The translations under genes and the position numbers were made by a program. Positions 1 to 8,943 of a DNA stretch of 64,000 nucleotides are shown here, one piece after another. The stretch is from the NCBI RefSeq assembly GCF_007990775.1, contig NZ_BJXB01000025.1, positions 23,549 through 87,548 of the forward strand, given 5' to 3'. Within the stretch, counting starts at the first letter, position 1, and each line of letters opens with the position of its first letter. Below the pieces are notes generated by a model. That model was not told the origin of the DNA, did no database searches, and saw only the letters and a program-made list of their open reading frames with translations. The stretch comes from Deinococcus cellulosilyticus NBRC 106333 = KACC 11606 (GTDB taxonomy: Bacteria > Deinococcota > Deinococci > Deinococcales > Deinococcaceae).

Positions 1-183
1 GCCTTCTTTCTCATCAAGGGTTGCATGAACCAAACCTAAAGGCCCTCTCTTCAGGAGCCCTACAGCTGCCTGAGCAACAGGAAAACCTGTTTTTTGCCTT
101 GCAGGATTTATCTGCTTTCTCACGTTTGTCAGGGAAACTGCAGCTTTCTTCTCAGACAGAACCGTAGCATGGGTCTCAGTACT
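1..183. other. Non-coding lead-in to bamA
   Basis: No gene is visible here. An in-frame ATG at 94 would extend bamA by 30 residues, but the extension has no secretion-signal character and no Shine-Dalgarno site, so it is treated as untranslated. Confidence 0.5.
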
Positions 184-2643
184 ATGCGAAAAGTTCTTAC
201 AGTCACCATGTTGCTTGCATCACCCACCACCATTGCCCTCGCCCAGACCCAGGACACTTTACAGGCCATTCAGATCGTTGGTGTCACAGGAGCCCAGGAA
301 GCCAGCATCAAGAGCCGCCTGCCCATCTATGTGGGCTCCAAAGTCACGGACGTCAAAGAAGAGACCATCCGGGCAGCCATTGCCCGTCTGGGGACCTTCA
401 CCGTGACCAGTGTCACCGTGCAGAACACCAACACGGGTCCTGTGCTGCGCATTGAAGTCAGAGAGAACCCCAAAATTGCAGACATCGTGGTGACCGGCAG
501 CACCCTGGTTGATCCTGCGGCCTTCACAAAAACCCTGCAGGAGCAGTACGGCATTTCAAAAGGTGCACAGCTCAACACCTCCCAGCTTGAACTCGCCCGC
601 GCACGTTTCCGGCAGGCGTTGCGTGACCTGGGCCTTCCTTTCCTGCCCGAAGTCACCACTGCTGTGCAGGAAGGTCCAGCAGGGGCCACCATCACCTTCA
701 ATGTGCAGGAAGCCGCTCCGGTCAGGCAGGTGGTTTTTCAGGGCCTCACCCGCCTGCCCCAGAACGAGGCACAGGCTGCTTTTGCTGACCTGCTGAAGCA
801 GGGCACATTCAGTTCAGACGTGTACGAACAGAGCCTGCGCAACCTCTCCGAGGCCTACCAGAAAGCAGGGTATCTGGGAAGCGGTGCAGACCTGACCCGC
901 GCCACCCTCAACAATGGCATCTTGAGCATCCCCGTGGTGGAACTGACCATCGGGAGCATTGACACCAGTCTGGTGACCCCTGCCCCCACCCTCAATGTCA
1001 AAGAAGGGGCTGTGTTCCGTCCCTCTGACTTCAATGCAGATCTGCAGCGCATCAGTGAACAGCTGGGCAAAACCGTAACCTTGCAATACCAGCAGAGCCC
1101 CTCTGATCCAACCCGGGTGGATGTGCAACTGGTTATCACGGACATCCCAGCGGGCAAAATCCAGCAGGTGACCATTGAAGGGAACACCGCCATCCCTGAT
1201 GAAACCCTGATCGCTGCCCTGAAGTCAAAAGTGGGACAGACCTTCAGCCTGCCCCAGGCCCAGGAGGACCTGCTTGCCCTGCAACGCGCTTACCGGGAAA
1301 AAGGGTTTGATGTGGTCATCCCCGAGAATGCCGTGGGCTTTGATGGCAAAGTGCTCACCTTCAAATTGACCGAGGTGACCATCGGTGGCTACGACATCAA
1401 GTGGGAGGGGGCGCAACGCACCAATGAGGACTTTGTGCGCTCCCAGCTTCCTGCGGTGGGCAGTGCGCTGAATGCTGACACTTTCAGGAAATACCTGGGG
1501 CGTCTGGTTCAGGGAGGGGTGGTCAAGGCGCTCAACGTTCAGCCGGTTCCCACCGATGACCCCAGCAAAGTGCGTCTGGCCATCACCCTGCAGGATGTGC
1601 CCAGCCTGAACGTCAGCCCGGGTCTGACCTACGCCCCCGGAGAGGGATTTGCCGGAGACCTGCAGGTGACGGACACCAACCTGTTCGGCATCGGGCACCA
1701 GCTGAGTGCCAGCCTGAATTTCACCCCCAATGAGGCCAGACAGGTGCTCGGTGGATCGGTGTCTTACGGTCTGCCCTATCTGGGAACCCCTGAACAACCC
1801 ATCAGCGGAAAGGTCACGGTGTCCAGCAACGTCACCCCCAATGTGGACATCAAAAACGGCACCGTTGCCATCGGACGCCAGTACACCGAGCGCAACAACC
1901 AGCTCACGGTGGAGGCTGCCACCCCCCTGAACGACAACGTATCGCTCAGTGGAGGTGTGCAGGGTGAAATCAAACAATATTTCCTGGAACCAGGGGCAGC
2001 AGACAGCCTGCCCGACAGCGATCCTGCAGTCACCCAGAACCTGCCTGGTCGGGGCTGGACCGTGCAGGCCTTCTCCAGTGTCAATGCCGATTACGCAGAC
2101 AGTGCCAGCTTCCCGACCACGGGTTTCCGGGCTTCCGTGAATGCCAGCTATGGGTTTGGCTTCGAGAAAAGCAACCTCAACTGGGGCAAGGTGGCAGGCG
2201 GCCTGAGGGGCTACGTGGACCTGACCCCTGGGGCTCCCGTGAACCTCGTGCTTGCGGGTCGGGTGGATGCCGGGACCATCATCGGCACGGCCCCTGAATC
2301 TGCCCTGTTCCGGGTGGGGGGCAGCCAGTTCGATGACCGCTTCAGCCTGAAAGGTTTTGATGAGGCCAGTTTCACAGGCAAGAACTTCTTCACGGCAGGG
2401 GTGGAGGCCCGGGCAGATTTCGGCCTGAAGACCGATTTCCTGCAAGGGATGTATGCTCTGGGCTTTGTGGATGCTGGAGATGCCTGGACCCAGAATGATT
2501 TCAACATGAATGTGGGCTACGGTCTGGGAATTCAGGCCAACCTGGGACCGGAAAGTTTTGTGATCCCTGTGCGCATGGATTACGCTTTCTCAAACCTGTA
2601 TCCAAGAGGGAAATTCTCCATCAAGCTGGGCTTCCTGTTCTGA
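184..2643 (+). CDS. bamA: Outer-membrane assembly factor BamA (Omp85 family)
   Basis: Inserts beta-barrel proteins into the outer membrane of this diderm cell. The start at 184 puts a signal peptide (MRKVLTVTMLLASP..ALAQ) at the N-terminus. About residues 30-430 contain a tandem series of POTRA-like repeats (recurrent motifs such as VTIEGNTAIPDETL). The C-terminal half is a 16-strand-type barrel rich in alternating hydrophobics, with the VGGSQFDDRFSLKGF segment where Omp85 proteins carry their conserved loop-6 region. The protein ends in an aromatic residue (KLGFLF), as outer-membrane barrels do. About 819 residues, in the usual size range. An upstream ATG at 169 is also possible. Confidence 0.9.
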   Translation: MRKVLTVTMLLASPTTIALAQTQDTLQAIQIVGVTGAQEASIKSRLPIYVGSKVTDVKEETIRAAIARLGTFTVTSVTVQNTNTGPVLRIEVRENPKIADIVVTGSTLVDPAAFTKTLQEQYGISKGAQLNTSQLELARARFRQALRDLGLPFLPEVTTAVQEGPAGATITFNVQEAAPVRQVVFQGLTRLPQNEAQAAFADLLKQGTFSSDVYEQSLRNLSEAYQKAGYLGSGADLTRATLNNGILSIPVVELTIGSIDTSLVTPAPTLNVKEGAVFRPSDFNADLQRISEQLGKTVTLQYQQSPSDPTRVDVQLVITDIPAGKIQQVTIEGNTAIPDETLIAALKSKVGQTFSLPQAQEDLLALQRAYREKGFDVVIPENAVGFDGKVLTFKLTEVTIGGYDIKWEGAQRTNEDFVRSQLPAVGSALNADTFRKYLGRLVQGGVVKALNVQPVPTDDPSKVRLAITLQDVPSLNVSPGLTYAPGEGFAGDLQVTDTNLFGIGHQLSASLNFTPNEARQVLGGSVSYGLPYLGTPEQPISGKVTVSSNVTPNVDIKNGTVAIGRQYTERNNQLTVEAATPLNDNVSLSGGVQGEIKQYFLEPGAADSLPDSDPAVTQNLPGRGWTVQAFSSVNADYADSASFPTTGFRASVNASYGFGFEKSNLNWGKVAGGLRGYVDLTPGAPVNLVLAGRVDAGTIIGTAPESALFRVGGSQFDDRFSLKGFDEASFTGKNFFTAGVEARADFGLKTDFLQGMYALGFVDAGDAWTQNDFNMNVGYGLGIQANLGPESFVIPVRMDYAFSNLYPRGKFSIKLGFLF

Positions 2644-2885
2644 TCTTTTCAAATTCAACTGCAGCCCATGACAGACCACCAAAAATTTGCCCCCGATGAT
2701 GCATCGGGGGCCACACTCCATTGGTCGGTTCAACTGTAGCAGTTTTTCTGTCACAGGAATCTGATTTCGTCACATCGGCCTTCGATGGCGTTGAATCGGG
2801 AAAGCTTGCATCTTGAGGACATGGCATCAGGATGCGCCAGTCCCCTCTGTGAAGATTGGGGCAAACCGGGAACAGGCGGAATCGG

Positions 2886-2891
2886 TATAAT
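2886..2891 (+). promoter_or_regulatory. -10 box of a leaderless transcript (TATAAT)
   Basis: A perfect TATAAT ends 5 nt before the ATG at 2897, so transcription would begin at or next to the start codon. No Shine-Dalgarno sequence is present. This is the clearest example of a pattern repeated across the window. Confidence 0.75.
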
Positions 2892-2896
2892 AGGCC

Positions 2897-3370
2897 ATGC
2901 CTCTTTCCCGGGTCATCCCACTCAAACGCGCTGCACACGTCTATCTGGTGCAGGATGGACACCTGCTTCTGGTCACCGAACGCATGGACGATGGGTCCAT
3001 CTTCTGGGGGCTTCCCGGCGGAAAGGCCAGAGATGGTGAATCCCTGGCCGATGCTGCCGTGCGGCAGGTCAAAGAAGAAACCGGCCTGGAAATGTTCGAC
3101 CTGGAGTTCATTTCGCTTCTGGAAGGCGAGATGCTCTCCATGACCAAACACGCCCATTACGCCAACTTTGCGCGTTTCACCGGAAAATTCCGTGGTGAAT
3201 TGCAACCCAATGATCCAGAAGTGCTGTCTGCAGAATGGATTCCGTTCGATCAGGTGATGCAACTGGTTCGTTTTGGACCCCCACCGGAATTCGAGGAGCG
3301 CAACCCCCTGATCTGGGTGCCCACCCAGGACTTTCTGGCCGGGAATCCCAAGGCGTATTACCCGATTTGA
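2897..3370 (+). CDS. Nudix hydrolase with altered Nudix box
   Basis: Nudix-fold pyrophosphohydrolase of 157 residues; the substrate cannot be told from sequence. The Nudix box GX5EX7REUXEEXGU lies at about residues 39-61 (GKARDGE ... RQVKEETGL). The Glu of the RE pair is Gln here (CAG codon), while the EE pair is kept. In MutT that Glu is a metal ligand and catalytic base, so activity may be changed or the base supplied elsewhere. The gene stands alone, opposite in direction to recR, and appears to be leaderless. Deinococcus encodes many Nudix proteins. Confidence 0.85.
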   Translation: MPLSRVIPLKRAAHVYLVQDGHLLLVTERMDDGSIFWGLPGGKARDGESLADAAVRQVKEETGLEMFDLEFISLLEGEMLSMTKHAHYANFARFTGKFRGELQPNDPEVLSAEWIPFDQVMQLVRFGPPPEFEERNPLIWVPTQDFLAGNPKAYYPI

Positions 3371-3430
3371 CCTTGCTGCCAAAAGGGGCGAGCCACCGGC
3401 CCGCCCCTCCATTTTTGATCCTGCCTGGAC

Positions 3431-4024
3431 TTATTTGATTTTCTGCCGTCCTGAAATGGCCCGTCCCAGGGTCACCTCGTCGGCGTATTCCAGTGCACCG
3501 CCCACCGGGAGGCCATAAGCGATACGACTCACCGTGGCTCCAGTGCTGGCGAGTTGACGCTGCAGGTACATGCTGGTGGCTTCCCCTTCCACGGTGGTGC
3601 TGGTGGCGAGGATCACCTCCATGTCGGACTGGACCCGTCCCATCAGTTGCTTGATGTAGAGCTTGTCGGGACCGACCCCATGCATGGGACTGATGGCTCC
3701 GTGCAGCACGTGGTAAAGGCCACGGTATTCACCAGAGCGTTCAATGGCCAGCACGTCTCCTGCATCCTCCACAACACAGATCTGGTTTCGCATGCGGGTC
3801 TGGTCGCTGCACACCTCGCAGAGTTCCTTGTCGGTGACGTTGAAGCACTCGGGGCAGAGGTGCAGTTCTTCCTTGGCGCTCAGGAGGAGTTTCGCAATGC
3901 GCTCGATGTCCTCCTGAGGTTGCTCAAAGAGGTAGAAGGCCAGCTTCTGGGCACTTTTGGGACCAATGCCCGGCCATCTGGACAGTTCGCGGATCAGTTG
4001 AAGAAGGCTTGCCGGGTACTTCAT
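3431..4024 (-). CDS. recR: Recombination mediator RecR
   Basis: Works with RecF/RecO to load RecA on gapped DNA; important for radiation resistance in this group. 197 residues, the normal size. Seen: an N-terminal helix-hairpin-helix (SRWPGIGPKSAQKLAFYL), a four-cysteine zinc finger (CPEC ... CEVC, about residues 57-72), then a Toprim domain beginning ICVVEDAGDVLAIE. It starts one base after the ybaB stop codon, so the two genes form a tight operon. dnaX, which often precedes ybaB-recR in other bacteria, lies elsewhere (50151). Confidence 0.95.
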   Translation of the reverse strand: MKYPASLLQLIRELSRWPGIGPKSAQKLAFYLFEQPQEDIERIAKLLLSAKEELHLCPECFNVTDKELCEVCSDQTRMRNQICVVEDAGDVLAIERSGEYRGLYHVLHGAISPMHGVGPDKLYIKQLMGRVQSDMEVILATSTTVEGEATSMYLQRQLASTGATVSRIAYGLPVGGALEYADEVTLGRAISGRQKIK

Positions 4025-4025
4025 T

Positions 4026-4325
4026 TCACATCAAACCGCCCAGGAAGCCCATGCTGCGCTGCGTTTCCTGCTGCTGCAATGCATCGGCTTTCTCCTGGGC
4101 GTCCCGGATGGCGACCACCAGCAGGTCTTCGAGGGTTTCCACATCATCAGGGTCAACGGCCTGGGGGTTGATCTTCAGGCCCTGAAGTTTGCCCTGACCG
4201 TTCAGGGTGACTTCCACCATGCCACTGGCGGTTCCGGTGACGGTCATTCCGGCGAGTTGATCCTGGATTTTCTGTGCAGCGACCTGGGCCTGCTGCATTT
4301 GCTTCATGAGTTTCTTCATGTCCAT
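4026..4325 (-). CDS. ybaB: YbaB/EbfC nucleoid-associated protein
   Basis: Small DNA-binding protein of the YbaB/EbfC family, 99 residues, beginning MDMKKLMKQMQQAQ with a long amphipathic helix followed by the conserved GMVEVTLNGQGKL strand pair and a C-terminal helix. A longer open frame begins at 4406, but family length and a TAAAAT box on the minus strand at 4333-4338, 7 nt before this ATG, support the start at 4325. The second ATG at 4319 is an alternative. It is cotranscribed with recR. Confidence 0.92.
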   Translation of the reverse strand: MDMKKLMKQMQQAQVAAQKIQDQLAGMTVTGTASGMVEVTLNGQGKLQGLKINPQAVDPDDVETLEDLLVVAIRDAQEKADALQQQETQRSMGFLGGLM

Positions 4326-4462
4326 AAAGGGTATTTTATAACGTTTTGGGGGGTGGGAATGGTGGGTTGAACGGCATTGTTGTACACCAAAAAACCCGCG
4401 TCCCACAAAGAAAAAACATCAGCATTTTTCAGCTGATGTTGTACCAGGTCCAGCAATACAGG

Positions 4463-5146
4463 TTAGAGGGCAGAACCCGGGTACTTGACCCGCTTGGTGC
4501 GACGGTACACCTGTGCAGGACGGCCCACACCATTGCGGCGCTCTCCGGCAGGCTCCAGCAGGCCCTGGGAGAGGATGCGTTTGCGGAAGTTGCGCTTGTC
4601 GAGCTTCTGGTTGAGGATCGCCTCGTACACTTCCTGAAGTTCAGGAAGGGTGAAGTGCTCTGGCAGGAACTCGAAAGCAAGGTTGGCGTATTCCAGACGG
4701 GTCTGCAGCCTGCGGATGGCGCGGGCCAGGATGTCTGCGTGGTCGAAGGCCAGTGGAGGTGGATCGTGGGCCACGAACCATGCAGCGCCCACGGTGCTTC
4801 CACCTGCATGGACGGCAGGGGTGCCATGGGGCAGCACCGCCATGTGCGCAACGGAGACAATGCGTCCGCGAGGATCGCGTCCAGGATTGCCAAAAGTATA
4901 AAGTTGTTCAAGATGGTTGGGAGAGAGTGCCACGCTGGTCTCTTCACGGAGTTCCCGCAGGGCAGCCGCAGCGAGGGTTTCTTCATGCTGAACAAACCCT
5001 CCGGGGAGTGCCCAGGATTGGGAGTGGGGTTCCAGACCACGGCGGACCAGCAGGATGTGCAGCTGGCCCTTGTGCATGGCAAAGGCCACCACATCTACTG
5101 CTAGACCCACTTGAGCAGCAAAAGGAGGCAGTGTTAGTGTATACAT
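4463..5146 (-). CDS. nrtR: NrtR-type Nudix-related transcriptional regulator
   Basis: Architecture of NrtR repressors of NAD metabolism: an N-terminal Nudix-like domain (about residues 13-150) joined to a C-terminal winged helix (about 160-227, around EAILNQKLDKRNFRKRIL). The Nudix box reads GFVQHEE ... RELREETSV, with Ser in place of the last Gly, so it may sense ADP-ribose-type ligands rather than hydrolyse them. 227 residues. The ATG at 5146 follows a TATATT box (5155-5160) by 8 nt; a GTG sits one codon upstream. No NAD gene is adjacent in this window. Confidence 0.8.
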   Translation of the reverse strand: MYTLTLPPFAAQVGLAVDVVAFAMHKGQLHILLVRRGLEPHSQSWALPGGFVQHEETLAAAALRELREETSVALSPNHLEQLYTFGNPGRDPRGRIVSVAHMAVLPHGTPAVHAGGSTVGAAWFVAHDPPPLAFDHADILARAIRRLQTRLEYANLAFEFLPEHFTLPELQEVYEAILNQKLDKRNFRKRILSQGLLEPAGERRNGVGRPAQVYRRTKRVKYPGSAL

Positions 5147-5681
5147 CACACTTAAATATATTGCTTTTCAACGTGCAAGTCAATGAATTTCTGGCAGCAG
5201 TCATCTACACCAATTGGCTTGTGTAGTTTTTCACAAAAGAGTCACTTTGCAAAGGCAAATCAGAGTCAGCCATCCGTATTTGCTCGTAATGGCCTGCATA
5301 TCTGGGAATTCTGTTGAATCGATGGGACTTTTGACCCTTGAGTCCATCCATCTTGAAACACCAATTCAAACCTAGACAGCATCAGAAGCAGTCCAAAAAG
5401 ATTGAGCCCTCCAGAAGAAGTTGAAGCAATTCTGACAGCAAGGCTCAGGTTCTGTATTTTAAGATGTGAATTGACAGAGGGCATCCAATGATGTGAACAC
5501 CCTTGTGACCTGCATCAGCATACGGCAAAACCAGGAGGCACATGCAGCAAAAACCCCAGATTCTGCTGCACGTCTTCGTCCCTTCAGCCGCATTGCGTAG
5601 GCGAATCCCCGGCAAGTGGTGTAAAATAAGATTTGATGTTCCTACCCAGAATGTCCACGATCCCCGAGAACGGGGCGTGCT
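5147..5681. other. Non-coding stretch before infC
   Basis: About 535 bases between two genes transcribed away from each other. It holds the nrtR promoter at its left end and a TAAAAT box at 5622-5627 that could drive infC with a leader of about 60 nt. A short GC hairpin (CCCC ... GGGG) around 5661-5675 lies just before the ribosome-binding site. Open frames reading into infC here are not supported by family length. Nothing else was recognised. Confidence 0.5.
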
Positions 5682-5697
5682 GGAGGTGGTTGTAATT
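5682..5697 (+). promoter_or_regulatory. Strong Shine-Dalgarno before an ATT start codon of infC
   Basis: GGAGG at 5682-5686 lies 8 nt before ATT at 5695-5697, which is in frame with IF3 at exactly the position where the family N-terminus begins. No ATG is near. This fits the AUU initiation known for infC in E. coli, where IF3 represses its own synthesis by rejecting the unusual start codon. Confidence 0.75.
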
Positions 5698-6258
5698 TCT
5701 AAAGAGCACAAGATCAATGAGCAGATCCGGGTTCGGCAAGTCCGTTTGATTGATGACGAGGGCGGCCAAGTTGGCATCATCGATACCAGGGAAGCCCTGC
5801 GTGTCGCCCAGGAAAAAGGCCTGGATCTGGTGATGGTTGGCGCTACTGCTGTTCCCCCGGTCTGTAAACTCATGGATTACGGGCGTTTTCGTTACGAGCA
5901 ACAACAGAACGAAAAAGAAAACCGCCGTCGTGCACGCACCCAGGAAGTCAAGTCCATCAAATTCCGCATTAAAATTGATGAAAACGACTTCAACACCAAG
6001 ACCAACCATGTTCGTCGCTTCCTGGAAGAAGGCAACAAAGTCAAAGTCACCATCATGTTCCGTGGCCGCGAGCGCACCCACCCCGAACTCGGTGAGCGCA
6101 TCCTGGAACGTGTTGCCGATGCCATCAAGGACATCGGTTCACCCGAAGGTGCACCTTCCATTGCAGGCATGGACATGAACATGATCGTTGCTCCGGCTCC
6201 TGGCAAAATCAAGAAAAAAGACGCCGAAGACACCGAAGCCATCGGTTCAGAAGCCTGA
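5695..6258 (+). CDS. infC: Translation initiation factor IF-3 (ATT start)
   Basis: Binds the 30S subunit, prevents premature 50S joining and checks the start codon-anticodon pair. With the ATT start the protein has 187 residues and begins (M)SKEHKINEQIRVRQVRLI, the normal IF-3 N-terminus; upstream frame (from 5542) does not resemble IF-3. The N-domain ends near GRFRYEQQQNEK, followed by the lysine/arginine-rich linker and the C-domain (VKSIKFRIKIDENDF, FRGRERTHPELG). Autoregulation through the start codon is inferred. infC is not next to rpmI-rplT here (9357), unlike the common infC-rpmI-rplT operon. Confidence 0.92.
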   Translation: MSKEHKINEQIRVRQVRLIDDEGGQVGIIDTREALRVAQEKGLDLVMVGATAVPPVCKLMDYGRFRYEQQQNEKENRRRARTQEVKSIKFRIKIDENDFNTKTNHVRRFLEEGNKVKVTIMFRGRERTHPELGERILERVADAIKDIGSPEGAPSIAGMDMNMIVAPAPGKIKKKDAEDTEAIGSEA

Positions 6259-6275
6259 GTTTGCCCGAACCCACC

Positions 6276-6301
6276 ATCCTCCCATCCGGGAGGATTTTTT
6301 T
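6276..6301 (+). terminator. Intrinsic terminator of infC
   Basis: An 8-bp stem ATCCTCCC/GGGAGGAT with a 4-nt loop followed by a run of seven T. Confidence 0.9.
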
Positions 6302-6380
6302 GCATACCTGACGAGAGTGTGAGAAATCCATCAATCCTCCGGTGGTGTTCTGCTCTGCTTTCGCTGCTACCATTTTGAAT

Positions 6381-6776
6381 ATGAAACAGCCCGTGGTTTT
6401 TCTTTTGATTGCCGCCCTGATGTCCGCATGCACAGTCACCACACAGACTTCTGTTCAGCCCAAACCTCAGGCTGCAGTCGTGGCCCAGCCCAAAACCCCA
6501 CCCAGCAAGAACCTTGGGGATTATGCTCTGCCCGACGGGGCCAGCAACATCAAGGTCAAAAGCAACAAGGTGGAGTTCAGCCTGGGCAAGCGAGACCTGG
6601 GCGATGTTTTCGAGCATTTCGACAACCAGTTCAAGCGCAAAGGCTGGCTGCGGGTTGGAGTGGAAAACCGTCCCAACCGTGTGGAAGCCACCTACAAGTT
6701 TGAGAACAATCTGGTGCGCCTGACCGTCAAACGCGAGGGCAACAGCGGCAAATTCGAGGTTGAACTCGAAGATTGA
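6381..6776 (+). CDS. Small predicted lipoprotein, function unknown
   Basis: 131 residues with a lipoprotein signal peptide (MKQPVVFLLIAALMSAC): hydrophobic stretch then lipobox LMSAC, so the mature protein would be lipid-anchored at Cys17. The mature part has a proline/glutamine-rich linker and a compact C-terminal domain (about residues 45-131) that I do not recognise. The ATG is preceded by TACCAT at 6368-6373 (7 nt away) and no Shine-Dalgarno site, hence probably leaderless. A terminator follows. Confidence 0.75.
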   Translation: MKQPVVFLLIAALMSACTVTTQTSVQPKPQAAVVAQPKTPPSKNLGDYALPDGASNIKVKSNKVEFSLGKRDLGDVFEHFDNQFKRKGWLRVGVENRPNRVEATYKFENNLVRLTVKREGNSGKFEVELED

Positions 6777-6791
6777 GGAGAGTCCAGCAGA

Positions 6792-6823
6792 AAGCAGGGA
6801 TCACACAAGATCCCTGCTTTTTT
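6792..6823 (+). terminator. Intrinsic terminator after the lipoprotein gene
   Basis: An 11-bp perfect stem AAGCAGGGATC/GATCCCTGCTT followed by six T. Confidence 0.9.
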
Positions 6824-6833
6824 GATCCACAGA

Positions 6834-7832
6834 TCAAACTGTTCTGTTGAAGGTGTAGATCCTGGGGAAATGCCCCCCGTGGTACACCCGGTCTTCCCTC
6901 AGAAGCTTCCAGTCGGATTGCCCCTTGATCAGGCGGTCCATCAGTTTCACCTCGTGGGAAATCAGGACCATGCGGGCACCCGCAGAAGCAATGCGGGTCA
7001 TCTCCCTGAAGAATTCCGGGTACAGCACCAGGTTTCCGGTGTTGGTTCCCACGTTGTCTCCCCAGGGCAGGTCGCAGAGGATCACATCCACACTCTGGTC
7101 CGGCAGATCCAGATGGGTGGCATCGGCGATGTCCACCTCGAAGGGCAGTCCTGCGGCTTGCAGGTTGCTGCGGGCAAACTCCACATGCTCAAAATCCAGG
7201 TCACAGCCAGAGACCTTGCGGGCACCATAGATCTGGCCGCACTCGATCATCAGGGTGCCAGAGCCGCACATGGGGTTGTACACCACATCGTGCTTCTCAA
7301 CGTGGGCGAGTTGCAGCATGGCTGCAGCCACAGTGGCATTGAGGCCCCCTTCCATGTTGGCAACACGCCAGGGCCGTGCAGAAAGGGGGCGAGGAGACAG
7401 GCGAATCAGCACCTCCCAGCCTTCCCCGGCTTTGAGGACCCGCAACACCAGTTCTCCCTCTTCAGGGTCGTGCCTGAGGCCGCTCTGCTTGCTGATCTCC
7501 TCTGCCAGACGCTGGAACACGCTGGAATCACTGCCTGCCGCAGCAAAACGGAAAGAAGCAAAGGTGCCCAGCTTCAGGGTGTCCTGAACGATGCTGAGAA
7601 GCCTTGTGAGGTGCTGGTGGCCCAGCAGGGCTTTGGGACGGGGCACCTCGAAACGCTCGATTCTGGACACCGCCACCACCGTTCTGAGCTGCAACAGTGG
7701 GAGGGGTTTTCCAGGGAAAGCAATGCGCAAGAAATCCTTGCCCTTGCCCAGAATTCGGGCATTCAGGGGTTTCAGTTCATTCAGCACGAAGGGACTCAGG
7801 CCTTCGAGAAGGTCCAACTGGTACGTCTGCAT
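6834..7832 (-). CDS. THUMP-domain tRNA guanine-N2 methyltransferase (Trm14/TrmN-like)
   Basis: Predicted SAM-dependent methyltransferase of the THUMP-Rossmann class that makes m2G at position 6 of tRNA acceptor stems. N-terminal THUMP-type domain about residues 1-150; SAM-binding motif NPMCGSGTLMIE; active-site motif DLPWG in the place of the NPPY-type motif, as in Trm14/TrmN. 332 residues. The start at 7832 (MQTYQLDLL) was chosen because residues upstream of it overlap the preceding gene; that gene ends 10 nt earlier, so the two are probably cotranscribed. A close alternative is the RlmL/RlmK class of 23S rRNA methyltransferases. Confidence 0.82.
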   Translation of the reverse strand: MQTYQLDLLEGLSPFVLNELKPLNARILGKGKDFLRIAFPGKPLPLLQLRTVVAVSRIERFEVPRPKALLGHQHLTRLLSIVQDTLKLGTFASFRFAAAGSDSSVFQRLAEEISKQSGLRHDPEEGELVLRVLKAGEGWEVLIRLSPRPLSARPWRVANMEGGLNATVAAAMLQLAHVEKHDVVYNPMCGSGTLMIECGQIYGARKVSGCDLDFEHVEFARSNLQAAGLPFEVDIADATHLDLPDQSVDVILCDLPWGDNVGTNTGNLVLYPEFFREMTRIASAGARMVLISHEVKLMDRLIKGQSDWKLLREDRVYHGGHFPRIYTFNRTV

Positions 7833-7842
7833 TTTTAGCAGC

Positions 7843-8943
7843 TTACCCGAAGAAGGGCTCGGGCTGCAAAACCTGATGCTCCTGCAAAGCCACAAAAAGC
7901 CTGTTCAAGAGCTCATGGAACATCGGTTCTGGTTCACGCTGGTATCTGGCCCACATCAAGAGGAAGTTGTGAAGGATGCCCACCCGGTACTCCCGGTACA
8001 GCTCTTCCTGGGACAGGGCAATGCCATGCTGGTGCAGCACCTGCAAGTACTGCTGAAGGAGTTCATGCTCCAGACGGGTCCGCTCAAACCAGTTGAAACG
8101 GATCACCAGAAAATGTGCGAGATCAAACCCCACAGGGCTCACACAGGAGTGCTCATAGTCGATCAGGTACAGGCGGTCCCAGTTCAGGCGGTCCACCATC
8201 ACCTGACCAAAGTGGAAATCTCCGTGGCACAGGGTCACTTTGCGGGCCTCTGCAAAAAGGCCTTCCAGCACCCCTGGATTCAGCAAATGGTCTGCCACAC
8301 GCAGAAGTTCTGGAGAGAGGTTCAGGTCTTCCCTGCCCTGCTGCAGGCAGGAACGGTGTTTGAAAATGAGCCTGTGGATCTGGTCTCCCCAGGGGGCACT
8401 CGGGTGCTGTTTCAGGGCGGGGTGCAGCATCCACTGGGCATGAAACTCCCCCATCAGGCGCATCACCTGATGCACCCGGTTGAAGCGCTCCGGCTCAGGA
8501 AGGTCCGACCAGTGCATGCAGCGGTCCTCCAGGCTTTCCAGAATCAGATGGGCCTTGAGGGTGGCCTCACTTTGCTGGTACCCCAGCAGTGCCGCGTGAG
8601 GAATGCTGAGCAGTGGAGCAAAATCCCTCAAGTACTGGATTTCGTTGAGGAACCTTTTGAAGTGTTTCTCGCTGAAGTCATCTGCTGGGCGGTATTTCAC
8701 GAAGACCTCGCGGGAAGTCCCGGAAACCTGCAGCCTCAAAAAGGCATAGTCTGCCCGTTCTCCTTCTCCCAGACGCAGCAGTTCCATGCGCTGCAGGTCT
8801 GGAAAGGCACCCTTCATGGCACTTTTCAACATGAGGGGATACGCCACAGGCTCGGGATGACCTGCCCAGCTCTTCACGGCAGACAGCATCACCCCGAGGC
8901 TGCCAGAAACGGTGTTCAGGTGATCACCAGCCAGGTGACCCAT
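7843..8943 (-). CDS. Aminoglycoside-phosphotransferase-fold kinase
   Basis: Protein-kinase-like small-molecule kinase, substrate unknown. The catalytic loop HGDFHFGQVM and the metal-binding IDYE motif of the APH family are present at about residues 235-270, and VFVKYRPADD carries the ATP-anchoring Lys. About 366 residues from the ATG at 8943 (MGHLAGDHLNTV); this start overlaps the preceding small gene by 28 nt. An alternative ATG is at 8889. The open frame extends to 9264, but that part overlaps the small membrane-protein gene and lacks kinase similarity. Downstream lies the THUMP methyltransferase. Confidence 0.75.
   Translation of the reverse strand: MGHLAGDHLNTVSGSLGVMLSAVKSWAGHPEPVAYPLMLKSAMKGAFPDLQRMELLRLGEGERADYAFLRLQVSGTSREVFVKYRPADDFSEKHFKRFLNEIQYLRDFAPLLSIPHAALLGYQQSEATLKAHLILESLEDRCMHWSDLPEPERFNRVHQVMRLMGEFHAQWMLHPALKQHPSAPWGDQIHRLIFKHRSCLQQGREDLNLSPELLRVADHLLNPGVLEGLFAEARKVTLCHGDFHFGQVMVDRLNWDRLYLIDYEHSCVSPVGFDLAHFLVIRFNWFERTRLEHELLQQYLQVLHQHGIALSQEELYREYRVGILHNFLLMWARYQREPEPMFHELLNRLFVALQEHQVLQPEPFFG

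Noticed and set aside
1225..2445. A 406-residue open frame antisense to bamA.
   Set aside because: It is a shadow of the real gene with no ribosome site or recognisable domain.
5542..5694. 51-residue N-terminal extension of IF-3.
   Set aside because: Not similar to IF-3 and covers the leader and Shine-Dalgarno site.
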